A stretch of DNA of 64,000 nucleotides, taken from contig NZ_CAWNSW010000012.1 in NCBI RefSeq assembly GCF_963877135.1, positions 1-64,000 of the forward strand, in the 5' to 3' direction. Shown here in pieces: positions 1 to 7,798 of this stretch. The notes below the pieces were generated by a model. The model saw only the letters and a list, made by a program, of their open reading frames with translations, was not told the DNA's origin and searched no databases. Each line of letters begins with the position of its first letter. The first letter of the stretch is position 1. Origin of the DNA: Stenomitos frigidus_A (lineage in GTDB: Bacteria > Cyanobacteriota > Cyanobacteriia > Leptolyngbyales > Leptolyngbyaceae). Position numbers and translations under genes: made by a program.

Positions 1-69
1 GGCGACTCGTTCATCGACCAAGTGGCGCAAGCCATGGTGCTGAAATCTGAGTCCGTCAGCCCACGCTAA
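1..69 (+). CDS. C-terminal end of an unidentified protein (partial)
   Basis: An open frame enters the window at base 1 and closes with TAA at 67-69, encoding 22 residues that end in ESVSPR. It converges on the formylglutathione hydrolase gene with a 35-bp gap, as expected for two genes meeting tail to tail. Too little is present to name the family. The frame is short enough that chance is not excluded. Confidence 0.4.
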   Translation, partial: GDSFIDQVAQAMVLKSESVSPR

Positions 70-104
70 TCACATACCTTTCTTTAAGAAAGCGGCAGGC
101 TAAC

Positions 105-953
105 CTAGCGCCACAGGATTTCGGCATGGTGTCGAATGTGGTCTTCGACAAACGTGGCAATAAGGTAATAGCTATGGTCGTAGCCTTCCTGCATGCGTAG
201 CGTCAATGGTTGTTCTGATCTAGTACATGCCTGCTCAAACACCTGTGGCATCAGTTGTTTTTCCAGAAACGTATCAGCCGTACCCTGATCAATCAAAATC
301 GGATGCTTGAGCTGAGTGGTGAGGACAAGCGCGCTGGCATCGTACGATCGCCACGCCTCTTGATCCGCTCCAAGATAATTCGTGAATGCCTTTTGTCCCC
401 ACGGTACGCGACTGGAAGCGACGATCGGCGCAAAGGCAGACACCGATCGATACTGGTCAGGATTCCTTAACGCACAGACTAACGCTCCATGTCCGCCCAT
501 CGAATGCCCGAAGATTCCTTGTCGATCAGGTTGAGCTGGAAAATGCTCAGCAATCAACGTCGGCAATTCTTGGGTCACGTAGCTGTACATTTGGTAGTGC
601 GATCGCCATGGTACCTCAGTTGCATCCACATAGAATCCGGCTCCCGTACCAAAATCCCAGTCATCCTCTTCACCGGGAATACCTGCACTACGTGGACTTG
701 TATCGGGTGCGACTAGAATCACTCCATACTTTGCCGCAAACTGCTGTGCTCCCGCCTTCGTCATGAAATTCTCTTCTGTACAGGTTAACCCTGAAAGAAA
801 GTACAGCACGGGCAGGGGCTCAGACCGCGATCGCGGCGGCAAATACACGGCAAATTTCATCAAGCCGTTGCAGCTCACCGAGGGGTGGCTATAAAAGCCA
901 ACGGTGCCACCAAAGCAACGAGATTGATTGATAAGGCTAAGCGGTTGAGACAT
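105..953 (-). CDS. fghA: S-formylglutathione hydrolase
   Basis: This 282-residue esterase hydrolyses S-formylglutathione to formate and glutathione, the last step of glutathione-dependent formaldehyde detoxification in the cytosol. The alpha/beta-hydrolase nucleophile elbow GHSMGG places the catalytic serine near residue 151. The oxyanion-side motif FLSGLTCTEENF (about 52-63), the GEEDDWDFGTGAGFY stretch (about 94-108) and a C-terminal YDHSYY histidine motif are all typical of the FrmB/esterase D family. Length matches the family. No class III alcohol dehydrogenase partner is seen beside it in the window. The identification is secure. Confidence 0.95.
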   Translation of the reverse strand: MSQPLSLINQSRCFGGTVGFYSHPSVSCNGLMKFAVYLPPRSRSEPLPVLYFLSGLTCTEENFMTKAGAQQFAAKYGVILVAPDTSPRSAGIPGEEDDWDFGTGAGFYVDATEVPWRSHYQMYSYVTQELPTLIAEHFPAQPDRQGIFGHSMGGHGALVCALRNPDQYRSVSAFAPIVASSRVPWGQKAFTNYLGADQEAWRSYDASALVLTTQLKHPILIDQGTADTFLEKQLMPQVFEQACTRSEQPLTLRMQEGYDHSYYLIATFVEDHIRHHAEILWR

Positions 954-1130
954 GGTTGTGCAATCAAGGACCGACTACGTTAGAGCTTCAGGCCACCTGA
1001 CCGCAATTTACACTAAATGACGCCCCTCAACAAACGATAATCGCTCCCCACTAAAACTCTAACAAGCCTGCTGCCACTCAGAACCCTAGCCCATTTCAGA
1101 CCTTCAAGCCAGCGAAGGAAGGAGCATTAG

Positions 1131-1241
1131 ATGGGACTCTTGCAGGTTTTTGCATCTATCTTGTCCCTATTTCTCACGTCTGCCTGTACAGATTTCGTTC
1201 TTGTAGGGGCAAAGACTATTCGCCAGCCTCACTATAAGTGA
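1131..1241 (+). pseudogene. Possible 5' remnant of a secreted Ntn-hydrolase (choloylglycine hydrolase-like) gene
   Basis: A 36-residue frame follows a strong Shine-Dalgarno (GGAAGGAG at 1117-1124). It starts with a hydrophobic signal-like segment ending LTSAC, then TDFVLVGAKT, and stops. A signal peptide followed by Cys-Thr-x-Phe is how choloylglycine hydrolase and penicillin V acylase precursors begin, with the cysteine as the later nucleophile. Nothing downstream continues that family. A broken 5' end is the favoured reading; a tiny lipoprotein is the alternative. Its last 26 bp overlap the antisense frame at 1216-1449. Confidence 0.35.
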
Positions 1242-1449
1242 TGAATCCTATTAGCAAGTCTATGGGGTAAAACCACCATAAGGCCTTGTCACCATCAAAG
1301 AAAGCAATCACACTCCCGCCCAGGAATATGGAGGTAATAGACCCTAAAAATTGATGAATCAATGAATCAAACCGAAGCAGGAAATATCTTACAAGTCATC
1401 CAATAACAAGACCCAAATAGGTAGCCCCTATAACTGGAATCATGAGCAT
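1216..1449 (-). pseudogene. Small membrane protein frame with an internal TGA
   Basis: Read from ATG 1449, a 78-codon frame is open except for one TGA at 1396-1398. That codon lies where tryptophan (TGG) would fit a membrane helix (IG-x-LVRYF). The product would have two hydrophobic segments and end near DLLIGFITYSEAGE. A single TGG-to-TGA change in an otherwise coherent membrane-type frame suggests a recent nonsense mutation. The family is not recognised, and there is no good ribosome binding site. Confidence 0.35.
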
Positions 1450-1567
1450 AATTCATTTGCAGATTGTAACAGTTTGCGATCAATCTATTTCCCTACATTT
1501 TGTATCAAATCTAACCAATTCCTTCAGAAAACGAACCAATAGATTAGGATCATATTAAGGACTAGAG

Positions 1568-1596
1568 TTGTTAATTCGCCTCAGACAAGCAGTCCT
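1568..1596 (+). promoter_or_regulatory. Conserved csbD leader, copy 1
   Basis: These 29 bases, beginning TTGTTAATTCGCC, are identical to 3785-3813 upstream of the second csbD gene. Similarity continues more weakly about 70 bp further upstream in both places. The block ends about 30 bp before the start codon, so it could be a promoter or operator that co-regulates both genes, or a 5' UTR element. It may also simply be left over from duplication of the gene with its leader. Confidence 0.55.
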
Positions 1597-1626
1597 TATA
1601 TTCAATTATTCAATAAGGAGCGCACC

Positions 1627-1809
1627 ATGAGCTTAGAAGATAGAGCCAAGGCAACCGCTAAAAACATCGAAGGTAAAGTGCAAGAAGGGGTGGGCAATCT
1701 GACTGGCGATCCCAAAGATCAAATAGAGGGTAAAGCAAAACAGGCAGAGGCAAAAGTCCGGCACGCGGTTGAAGATGTGAAAGATAAAGCCAAGGAAACG
1801 CTTGATTAA
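1627..1809 (+). CDS. CsbD family stress protein
   Basis: This 60-residue, highly charged protein is a single CsbD domain: MSLEDRAKATAKNIEGKVQE, then the GDPKDQIEGKAKQAEAK core and a lysine-rich tail. CsbD-type proteins are small, abundant, largely unstructured general-stress proteins whose biochemical role is unknown. AAGGAG at 1615-1620 sits well before the ATG. The gene is a close paralogue of the one at 3836-4018, and the two share a nearly identical leader. It is the first gene of a plus-strand run of stress genes. Confidence 0.9.
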   Translation: MSLEDRAKATAKNIEGKVQEGVGNLTGDPKDQIEGKAKQAEAKVRHAVEDVKDKAKETLD

Positions 1810-2078
1810 GAACGTTTTCTCTCTGTGCAGGAGTGCCTCCCTTGGTTGGGAGCAGTAGCCTATACAGCCTTTCTGCTTCCAACCACCAGGTAGAAATTGT
1901 GTCAGAGCTGATAGCAGGCGATCGTCAACCCAAACCTGAAAGATATTGCTCATCAGGTGAGCACAAAACTTCAAGCCGTGATTGAACATCTGTAATTTAT
2001 TCAGAGGGCAAAGTAGCCGAATAACCAAATAACTCGCTGTCAACTATAAAAAACTATCCAATAGATTTGGAGGGAAAA

Positions 2079-2765
2079 ATGACTTTCACTAACAATAAAC
2101 GAGCTGTGGGAATCTTCTCTAGCCATCAAGAGGCAGAGAATGCTCTACATGAACTGCGGGATGATGGCTTTGCAATGAATCAGGTATCCATGGTTGCGAG
2201 AGATACTGATCGCTTGGATCAGAGCCACCAGATTGGCGAAACACACGTCCAAGAACTGACCGAAACAACTCACATTGCGAGAGATACTGATCGCCTGGAT
2301 CGGAGCCACGAGATTAGTGAAACACACGTTCAAGCGCTGACCGAAACAACCCACGTTGACGAAGGAGCAAAGATAGGGCTCGCGTCAGGGGGAGCCGTCG
2401 GAGGACTGACCGGATTGCTGGTCGGGTTGGGCACACTGGCAATTCCTGGAGTGGGTCCCATTATGTTGGCAGGAGCAACCGCAACGGCGATCGCCAGCAC
2501 GCTCGCTGGCGGTGCGATCGGCGCGGCAGCTGGCGGTTTAGTTGGTGGTCTGATTGGTCTAGGCATTCCAGAAGAGCGGGCTCACGTTTATCACGATCAT
2601 GTGGTTCGTGGAGGCTATCTGGTCATCGTAGACGGTACAGAAGCTGAAATCCTTCGGGCTGAAGCAATTCTAAAACGCAGAGGGATTCGCGAGTGGGAAG
2701 TCTACCCCGCCTCGACCACGGGGGAAGTACACCGATCCGACGGCTCCTCATTTGTAAAATCGTGA
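2079..2765 (+). CDS. General stress protein with glycine-zipper membrane segment
   Basis: This 228-residue protein starts at ATG 2079, preceded by TTGGAGG at 2067-2073; the upstream in-frame TTG belongs to that ribosome binding site. The N-terminus (GIFSSHQEAENALHEL) resembles the YflT-type general stress domain. Next come two tandem copies of a 27-residue repeat beginning [VI]ARDTDRLD. A long glycine- and alanine-rich membrane region (GGAVGGLTGLLVG, GGAIGAAAGGLVGG) follows, and the C-terminal alpha/beta piece contains YHDHVVRGGYLVIVDG. Similar cyanobacterial proteins are annotated as stress-induced with no known reaction. It lies between csbD and a BON lipoprotein on the same strand. Confidence 0.85.
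   Translation: MTFTNNKRAVGIFSSHQEAENALHELRDDGFAMNQVSMVARDTDRLDQSHQIGETHVQELTETTHIARDTDRLDRSHEISETHVQALTETTHVDEGAKIGLASGGAVGGLTGLLVGLGTLAIPGVGPIMLAGATATAIASTLAGGAIGAAAGGLVGGLIGLGIPEERAHVYHDHVVRGGYLVIVDGTEAEILRAEAILKRRGIREWEVYPASTTGEVHRSDGSSFVKS
2193..2354 (+). repeat. Tandem 81-bp repeat inside the stress gene
   Basis: Copies at 2193-2273 and 2274-2354 encode two 27-residue units that differ at few positions (ARDTDRLDQSHQIGETHVQ against ARDTDRLDRSHEISETHVQ). The repeat keeps frame and looks recent, because most differences are scattered single bases. Confidence 0.85.
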
Positions 2766-2801
2766 CTTAGTAAAATTGTGACTTAGTAAAGGCTTTGAAT
2801 T

Positions 2802-3272
2802 ATGAAAAAGATCACACTTTTAGTCCTCAGCAGCGTTTTACTAATTGGCACTATTGCCTGTAGTAACAACGCTAAAACCAGCGCGGATGCGCCCAAGTCT
2901 ACCGAGAAGATGGGAGAGGTGCCGACAACTAAAACAGTCAAAAATGACCAAAGCGATGCGGCTAGCAAAGTACGCCGAGATCAACTCAATTCAGATATTC
3001 GTGCTCGTGAACAACGCAACAACATGACTGGTAGCGATGCCGATCGTGCTAAAGGCGACCTTGCCAGTGAAGTTCGCTCCAAGCTAGAGGCCAACATCCC
3101 CAATGGAAACCTGACGGTTGCGGCTAAGGATGGAGCGATCGTTGTGTCTGGAACCGTACAAACTCAAAATCAGCTCGATAAAATTGAACCTTTGGCAAAA
3201 CAAATCAAGGGTGTCAAGAGTGTCAATGTTGCAGCAAAAGTTGCTCCAGCCGTTTCGGATAAAAAGCAGTAA
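2802..3272 (+). CDS. BON-domain lipoprotein
   Basis: This 156-residue exported protein has a lipoprotein signal peptide ending LLIGTIAC, so Cys20 is the predicted lipidated residue. A polar linker follows, then a BON domain at about 88-148 (GDLASEVRSKLEAN, VVSGTVQTQNQLDKIEPLAKQIKGV). BON domains associate with membranes or peptidoglycan in osmotic-stress proteins such as OsmY. The gene is 36 bp after the preceding stress gene and 49 bp before a tiny membrane protein, so co-transcription is likely. Its specific role is unknown. Confidence 0.9.
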   Translation: MKKITLLVLSSVLLIGTIACSNNAKTSADAPKSTEKMGEVPTTKTVKNDQSDAASKVRRDQLNSDIRAREQRNNMTGSDADRAKGDLASEVRSKLEANIPNGNLTVAAKDGAIVVSGTVQTQNQLDKIEPLAKQIKGVKSVNVAAKVAPAVSDKKQ

Positions 3273-3321
3273 ATCGTTGCATTAATAAATGCATCACTCA
3301 ACTATTAAGGAGTAAAAGTAT

Positions 3322-3468
3322 ATGCTTTGGACAATTGCAGTGGTTTTGATCGTTCTGTGGGCACTTGGATTTGGGATTCACGTCGGAGGTGGTCTGATTC
3401 ACCTTCTTCTGGTTCTAGCCTTGATTGCTATTGTTTACAACCTTATTACAGGGCGTAGCGCTGTATAA
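3322..3468 (+). CDS. Lmo0937-type (DUF5670) small membrane protein
   Basis: This 48-residue protein starts MLWTIAVVLIVLWALGFG and continues IHVGGGLIHLLLVLALIAIVYNLITG. It consists of two transmembrane helices separated by a His-Val-Gly-Gly turn, which matches the widespread lmo0937/DUF5670 family. AAGGAG at 3307-3312 precedes the ATG. Members often sit next to CsbD and BON stress genes, as here. The biochemical function is unknown. Confidence 0.88.
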   Translation: MLWTIAVVLIVLWALGFGIHVGGGLIHLLLVLALIAIVYNLITGRSAV

Positions 3469-3540
3469 AGCGTTTGAATTCTTGGTAGTAGTGTATTTTC
3501 TAGGAGTTTTAAAAAGAAATTAAATCTCCTGAAATTTCGC

Positions 3541-3583
3541 TCAAACTTGGTCAGCTCTCCACTAGAGAGCTGACCAAGTTTGA
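3541..3583. terminator. 19-bp perfect hairpin after the first stress-gene group
   Basis: Arms 3541-3559 and 3565-3583 are perfect complements around a 5-base loop (CACTA). The hairpin lies 72 bp after the DUF5670 gene. It has no T-tract, so it is either a non-canonical terminator or processing hairpin, or a palindromic repeat element. Confidence 0.5.
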
Positions 3584-3784
3584 ATACTTGATCACCTTCA
3601 AAGCGTTCAATCTGGTTTCTGATCCTTGTATAATGTCTCAATAAGATTATCTTGATATCTCTATCAAAACAACCTTGCCTCATTGCTAACTTGTCTTTTT
3701 ACGCTTTGTATCGAAACTGATCAATTCATTTAGAAAACAAACCAACAAACTTTTAGAGTCTTAGGATAATCATAAGGGATAAAT

Positions 3785-3813
3785 TTGTTAATTCGCCTCA
3801 GACAAGCAGTCCT
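3785..3813 (+). promoter_or_regulatory. Conserved csbD leader, copy 2
   Basis: Identical over 29 bases to 1568-1596 and placed at nearly the same distance (22 bp) from the downstream csbD start. A common regulator or a shared duplication event would explain it. Confidence 0.55.
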
Positions 3814-3835
3814 CCCATTCAATCAGGAGTACACC

Positions 3836-4018
3836 ATGAGCTTAGAAGATAGAGCTAAGGCAATCGCCAAAAATATCGAAGGTAAAGTTCAAGAAGCCAT
3901 CGGCGATCTGACTGGCGATCGCCGAGATCAGGTAGAGGGAAAGGCAAAACAGGTAGAAGCAAACGTTCAGCAGGCGGTTGAAGATGTGAAGGATAAAGTC
4001 AAAAAAATTATTAATTAG
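3836..4018 (+). CDS. CsbD family stress protein (second copy)
   Basis: This 60-residue CsbD protein begins MSLEDRAKAIAKNIEGKVQE, like the first copy, and has the DQVEGKAKQVEANVQQ core. The frame could be opened 17 codons earlier, but those bases are the conserved leader. TCAGGAG just upstream and the perfect N-terminal match to the paralogue fix the ATG at 3836. It appears to be a duplicate of 1627-1809 that carried its upstream region with it. Confidence 0.9.
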   Translation: MSLEDRAKAIAKNIEGKVQEAIGDLTGDRRDQVEGKAKQVEANVQQAVEDVKDKVKKIIN

Positions 4019-4024
4019 GAAAGT

Positions 4025-4135
4025 CTTCTCTGTAGAACCCATTTGAGATCTCATCAAATAGCTATAGGCTCTAGGCTGCATCTCGATCGCCCTCATAGTC
4101 TAAGAGAACAATTCTCAATGGGCTCTACAGAGAAG
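4025..4135. repeat. 111-bp element bounded by imperfect inverted repeats
   Basis: CTTCTCTGTAGAACCCATTT (from 4025) is the near-perfect reverse complement of the end at 4113-4135, with one base missing and one mismatch over about 24 bases. No reading frame lies inside. It could be a MITE-like element or a large hairpin that ends csbD transcription. No target duplication was identified. Confidence 0.4.
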
Positions 4136-4300
4136 TAGAACGATGGAAGCTAATGATCACGTCCCGCGAAATCAGTTGCTGGAGTGAGCCACGATTCTTA
4201 AACTTCTCATTACTAGACTCGCCAAATAGCATTTTTTTTGCCATTCAGATTAGCTGCTGTTCAAGTCGTCACTTATTAGATTGAAGAAAGGAGGTTAGCT

Positions 4301-4492
4301 ATGGATCTCATTCAGCTTGTAGTTGTTCTGATCGTAGTTGGGGTTCTGTTGTGGTTAGTAAACAACTATATTCCGATGGATAGGAAGATCAAGAATATTC
4401 TGAACATCGTGGTAGTGGTTGCCGTCGTTTTATGGTTGCTGAACGTGTTCGGATTGACGACTTCTCTCCGTGGAATTCATGTCGGGAACTGA
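4301..4492 (+). CDS. Thivi_2564-type small membrane protein
   Basis: This 63-residue protein has two hydrophobic helices (DLIQLVVVLIVVGVLLWLV and NILNIVVVVAVVLWLLNVF) joined by NNYIPMDRKIK. This is the pattern of the Thivi_2564 family of inner-membrane proteins of unknown function. AAAGGAGGT at 4286-4294 is an excellent ribosome binding site. It belongs to the run of small stress and membrane genes around it. Confidence 0.85.
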   Translation: MDLIQLVVVLIVVGVLLWLVNNYIPMDRKIKNILNIVVVVAVVLWLLNVFGLTTSLRGIHVGN

Positions 4493-4647
4493 TCGATCAC
4501 TGGGTCTTTTATGATTTAGCAGAATCGGTGTCATTTCTCAAGGAGCTTTAGATGGCAATCAGCCCATCCAGACTTTCTGCTTCTGCATCAAGAATTAACA
4601 GACGATTGATCGCTCCTTGAGCGACTACATAATTTTTGGAGGATAAA

Positions 4648-5124
4648 ATGATCTCACTTCAGCAAGCACGTAAGTTTTTGCTAACGATTAGTATGGCTTT
4701 CTTGCTCTCAACTGCCATAACGTTTGGTTTCGCGTCTGAAAATAGTTGGGCTGCAACGCCACTCACGCTACGCATGAGCCAGCCACACACTCAAATTGCA
4801 GCTATGAATCGAGCCAAGGCAGTCACGAAGAACATCGAAGGCAAAGCCCAGGAAATGATTGGTAACATCACAGGTGATCCTAAAGATCAGGTGATGGGAA
4901 AAGCCAAGCAGGTTGAAAGTCAGGCTCGTCATGCAGCAGAAGATGTAAAAGACAGCATGCGGTTGAAAGAAAGAGCCAAGGCAGTCACCAAGAATGTTGA
5001 GGGCAAAGGACAGGAAGCGGTTGGCAAGATCACAGGTAGCCCTAAAGATCAGATGATGGGAAAAGCCAAGCAGGTTGAAAGTCAGGCTCGCCATGCAGCA
5101 GAAGACGTGAAGGCGAAGGGTTGA
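4648..5124 (+). CDS. Exported protein with two tandem CsbD domains
   Basis: The 158-residue product starts at ATG 4648 behind TTGGAGGAT; the upstream TTG is part of that site. A hydrophobic signal peptide (about 10-30) ends near SWAA, followed by two CsbD domains at about 53-102 and 107-156. Both carry K-N-[IV]-E-G-K and QVESQARHAAEDVK. Their DNA is also very similar, showing a recent internal duplication. CsbD proteins are normally cytosolic single domains, so a secreted double version is unusual. It precedes cyanophycinase. Confidence 0.85.
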   Translation: MISLQQARKFLLTISMAFLLSTAITFGFASENSWAATPLTLRMSQPHTQIAAMNRAKAVTKNIEGKAQEMIGNITGDPKDQVMGKAKQVESQARHAAEDVKDSMRLKERAKAVTKNVEGKGQEAVGKITGSPKDQMMGKAKQVESQARHAAEDVKAKG

Positions 5125-5286
5125 GATCTGCTCAGGTAAGACGTGCCTTGACCATGAGACGTAACTTCGCGACTGCTTAGCGGAATGAGGCGATCTCCCT
5201 TGCGCGGGTCAAAGCACTAACAGAAAGTCGCGATCAGATTGAAGGGTAGGCTTTTGGACTTGATGAGCTTGAAGGAGAGCAACAGG

Positions 5287-6177
5287 ATGAATTCGATTCA
5301 AAAGCGGGGAAAACTGGTCATTATTGGCGGCGCAGAAGATAAGGAGGGCGATTGTCTTATTCTGCGAGAATTTGTTCGTTGTGCTGGCGGCAGTAAGGCG
5401 AGAATTGTTGTTTTCACTGCTGCTAGTAGCGACCCTCAAGCCGTGGGAGAAAACTACGTCAGAGTATTCAAACGGATAGGAGTTGAAGATGTGCAAGTAC
5501 TTCATACCCGTGATCGAGATGATGTTGATAGTCATCAGGGGCTAGATTTCGTCAAGCAAGCAACTGGCGTCTTTTTTACTGGAGGCAATCAGGCCCGGAT
5601 CGTTGACATCATCAAAGGTACCAAACTCGATACCCTCATTCACGATCGCTACGCTGAGGGTCTGGTCGTAGGGGGTACCAGCGCAGGAGCCGCCATGATG
5701 CCAGATAAGATGATTGTCGAGGGAGAAGGTGAAACCGAGCCTACACTTAAGGTGGCAGAAATGGATGATGGGTTAGGCTTCCTTTCCAAAGTTGTCATCG
5801 ATCAGCATTTCGCCCAGCGAGGACGCTTGGGACGGTTGCTCTCAGCACTAATCCAGGATCCATCCTTTCTAGGGTTTGGCATTGATGAGGACACGGCAAT
5901 TGTTGTCAGTGGCGATGAATTAAAAGTTGTGGGCAGTGGCTCAGTCACCGTTTTAATGGAGTCAGAATCTGGCTATAACAATCTCTCTGATCTTAGAGAA
6001 GACGAAAGTATGGCAATTTTCGATGTTAAGCTCCATATTTTGCCTCATGGCTACCGCTTCAATCTCAAGGCTCTTAAACCCTTACGCCCTGAAACCCAGG
6101 TGGAGAGAGGCAAAGCGAAGTTGGATGGGCATGAAAGATCGATAGTCCCGCCTGAAATGAGTGGCCGCCCACTTTAG
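5287..6177 (+). CDS. cphB: Cyanophycinase
   Basis: This 296-residue exopeptidase of family S51 releases beta-Asp-Arg dipeptides from cyanophycin, the cyanobacterial nitrogen reserve. It shows KLVIIGGAEDK (9-19), VVFTAASSDP, FFTGGNQAR (about 96-104) and the nucleophile motif GGTSAGAA with Ser132. An ID-x-HF motif follows (IDQHFAQRGRLGRL). The start is ATG 5287, 8 bp after GAAGGAGAG; longer in-frame starts lack such a site. No cyanophycin synthetase is in the window. Position at the end of the stress island suggests nitrogen remobilisation under stress, which is inference. Confidence 0.95.
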   Translation: MNSIQKRGKLVIIGGAEDKEGDCLILREFVRCAGGSKARIVVFTAASSDPQAVGENYVRVFKRIGVEDVQVLHTRDRDDVDSHQGLDFVKQATGVFFTGGNQARIVDIIKGTKLDTLIHDRYAEGLVVGGTSAGAAMMPDKMIVEGEGETEPTLKVAEMDDGLGFLSKVVIDQHFAQRGRLGRLLSALIQDPSFLGFGIDEDTAIVVSGDELKVVGSGSVTVLMESESGYNNLSDLREDESMAIFDVKLHILPHGYRFNLKALKPLRPETQVERGKAKLDGHERSIVPPEMSGRPL

Positions 6178-6200
6178 GCTTACAAGCAGCAAAAGTGGGC
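6167..6200 (+). terminator. Likely terminator of cphB
   Basis: GCCCACTTT (6167-6175) pairs with AAAGTGGGC (6192-6200), and TTCCTTTGTT follows. The left arm overlaps the end of the cphB frame and its stop codon. Confidence 0.55.
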
Positions 6201-7027
6201 TTCCTTTGTTAAGTGATGTGGGTAAGGTTACCTGCGAGGTTGACTAGGGTAGTTGGTAACGCCAGTTCACGGCACACGGCGATCGTGTTAGGCGATGCAC
6301 GCTTGGCGTTTGTATATACAGCCATCCGGGAAGTTGATGCCGCCAGTTGATGGCACGAGGAGTCGCAAATTTGGTGGGGGCAGGAGTGTACTTAAAGTTT
6401 TGTGCGCGATAGATCAGGTTCATAGGATTAATTCACCGATTGTGTTTGCAAGCGTGAGCATTTACCTCTGAGAACACAATAATCACTATAGACTTTTTAC
6501 GTGATGAATCGTTGACAAATAACGAAGTTTTACTTCCAATCTAGGAAAATCAACGTTAAAAAGTAGCAACAATTGCAGAAATTCTAATCAGCTTTCAAGC
6601 CAAAAGAGCTGGCAAACAAGAACATCCCAGGTTGAAGGGGGAATGAATGGATGGGTGGGTGAACTGTGGGATGTTATTACCCCGCAAGTCCCTAAGTGAC
6701 AAAGAATGTCTAGCTTGCAATCAGACGCAGAGGATTCTTGATCGAGGGTGAGTGAGGGGCACCTCTTGCAGCAGGGAAAGGTCAAAGGGATGAAAAGCAA
6801 TCTGTTTTCCCTTACCTTTACTTTTTGCCCCTTACGAAAAAGCATGATAAGAGTGAGTCAACGCTGGGCGTATGGATGTATGGCGTCACAATTTACATCC
6901 CCCAGTATGCAAATGCCCCACAGTCTCAGGAGTCCGCAAGAATTCTGTGTCTGATACCATTCATACCGATCCTCTATGGGTCACCTGTGTTAGCATCTGT
7001 TAAACTCTTGTTTCAACAGAATCACAA
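6201..7027. other. Long intergenic region without a convincing gene
   Basis: This 827-bp stretch holds only short frames of unlikely composition on either strand. None has a credible start site or a recognisable motif. It may contain the promoter of the HNH gene close to its right end, and decayed sequence elsewhere. No clear repeat or RNA structure was seen. Confidence 0.5.
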
Positions 7028-7525
7028 ATGGGCAAGGTTCTGGTGCTGAATGCGTCCTACGAACCGCTCAACATTACGAGCTGGCGCAGGGCAGTTGTTT
7101 TGCTAATCAAAGGCAAAGCAGAGCAGGTTGAACACAACGGCAAGTACGTCTATTCTGGCTTCCCGCTGCCAACAGTGATTCGGCTGCGACATTACGTCCG
7201 CGTGCCCTACAAAGAAATTCCGCTGACACGTCGCAACCTTCTCCATCGCGATAGTCATTCCTGCCAGTACTGTGGCTACACTGGCGACGAGCTAACGCTT
7301 GATCATGTGATTCCCCGATCGCGCGGTGGTGGCGATTCGTGGGAGAATATTGTCACTGCTTGCGTCCGCTGCAACGTTAAGAAAGGTAATCGTACCCCTA
7401 AAGAAGCCAACATGCTGCTTCATTTTGCGCCCCGTAAACCTTACAGCGGGCTCTATTTTGAAGTCACCAAGCATCTTAAGAATGGGGTGAACCAGGAGTG
7501 GCGGAAGTATGTGATCGGCATTTAA
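7028..7525 (+). CDS. HNH endonuclease family protein
   Basis: This 165-residue protein has an HNH nuclease fold. Zinc-type cysteines are CQYC (79, 82) and CVRC (112, 115), and the catalytic LDHVIPRSRGGGDSWENIV motif has His93. The N-terminal half (VLNASYEPLNITSWRRAV, LPTVIRLRHYVRVPYKEIPLTRRN) is characteristic of a conserved bacterial and cyanobacterial HNH family that is not tied to a mobile element. The target is unknown. It stands alone, 850 bp from its upstream neighbour. Confidence 0.92.
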   Translation: MGKVLVLNASYEPLNITSWRRAVVLLIKGKAEQVEHNGKYVYSGFPLPTVIRLRHYVRVPYKEIPLTRRNLLHRDSHSCQYCGYTGDELTLDHVIPRSRGGGDSWENIVTACVRCNVKKGNRTPKEANMLLHFAPRKPYSGLYFEVTKHLKNGVNQEWRKYVIGI

Positions 7526-7798
7526 ATGTCTCTGTTTTCATTGGAACGGTTTTTGGTCAGTCATTAGCAGCAGATTACGAGCAGCGCACAACGAATTAAG
7601 CCCTTGAACGGGAAGCCTGATACTTCTAATACTCGCTGCGCGATTTACGTAAGCAGAGATATGGCGTTTGGCTTATGACGTTTTCCGGTTTTTTTGCGAA
7701 GATCGAAACAGACCGATCGTTCGACCCCTTCTTGATTCGTTGTAAGAGTGGTCAGGCGATCACACCGAAGCCCAGCTTCATCCACCTTTTAACCAAAC

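Noticed and set aside
6588..6954. Open frames on both strands in the long gap before the HNH gene
   Set aside because: Unlikely amino acid composition, no ribosome site and no family motif.
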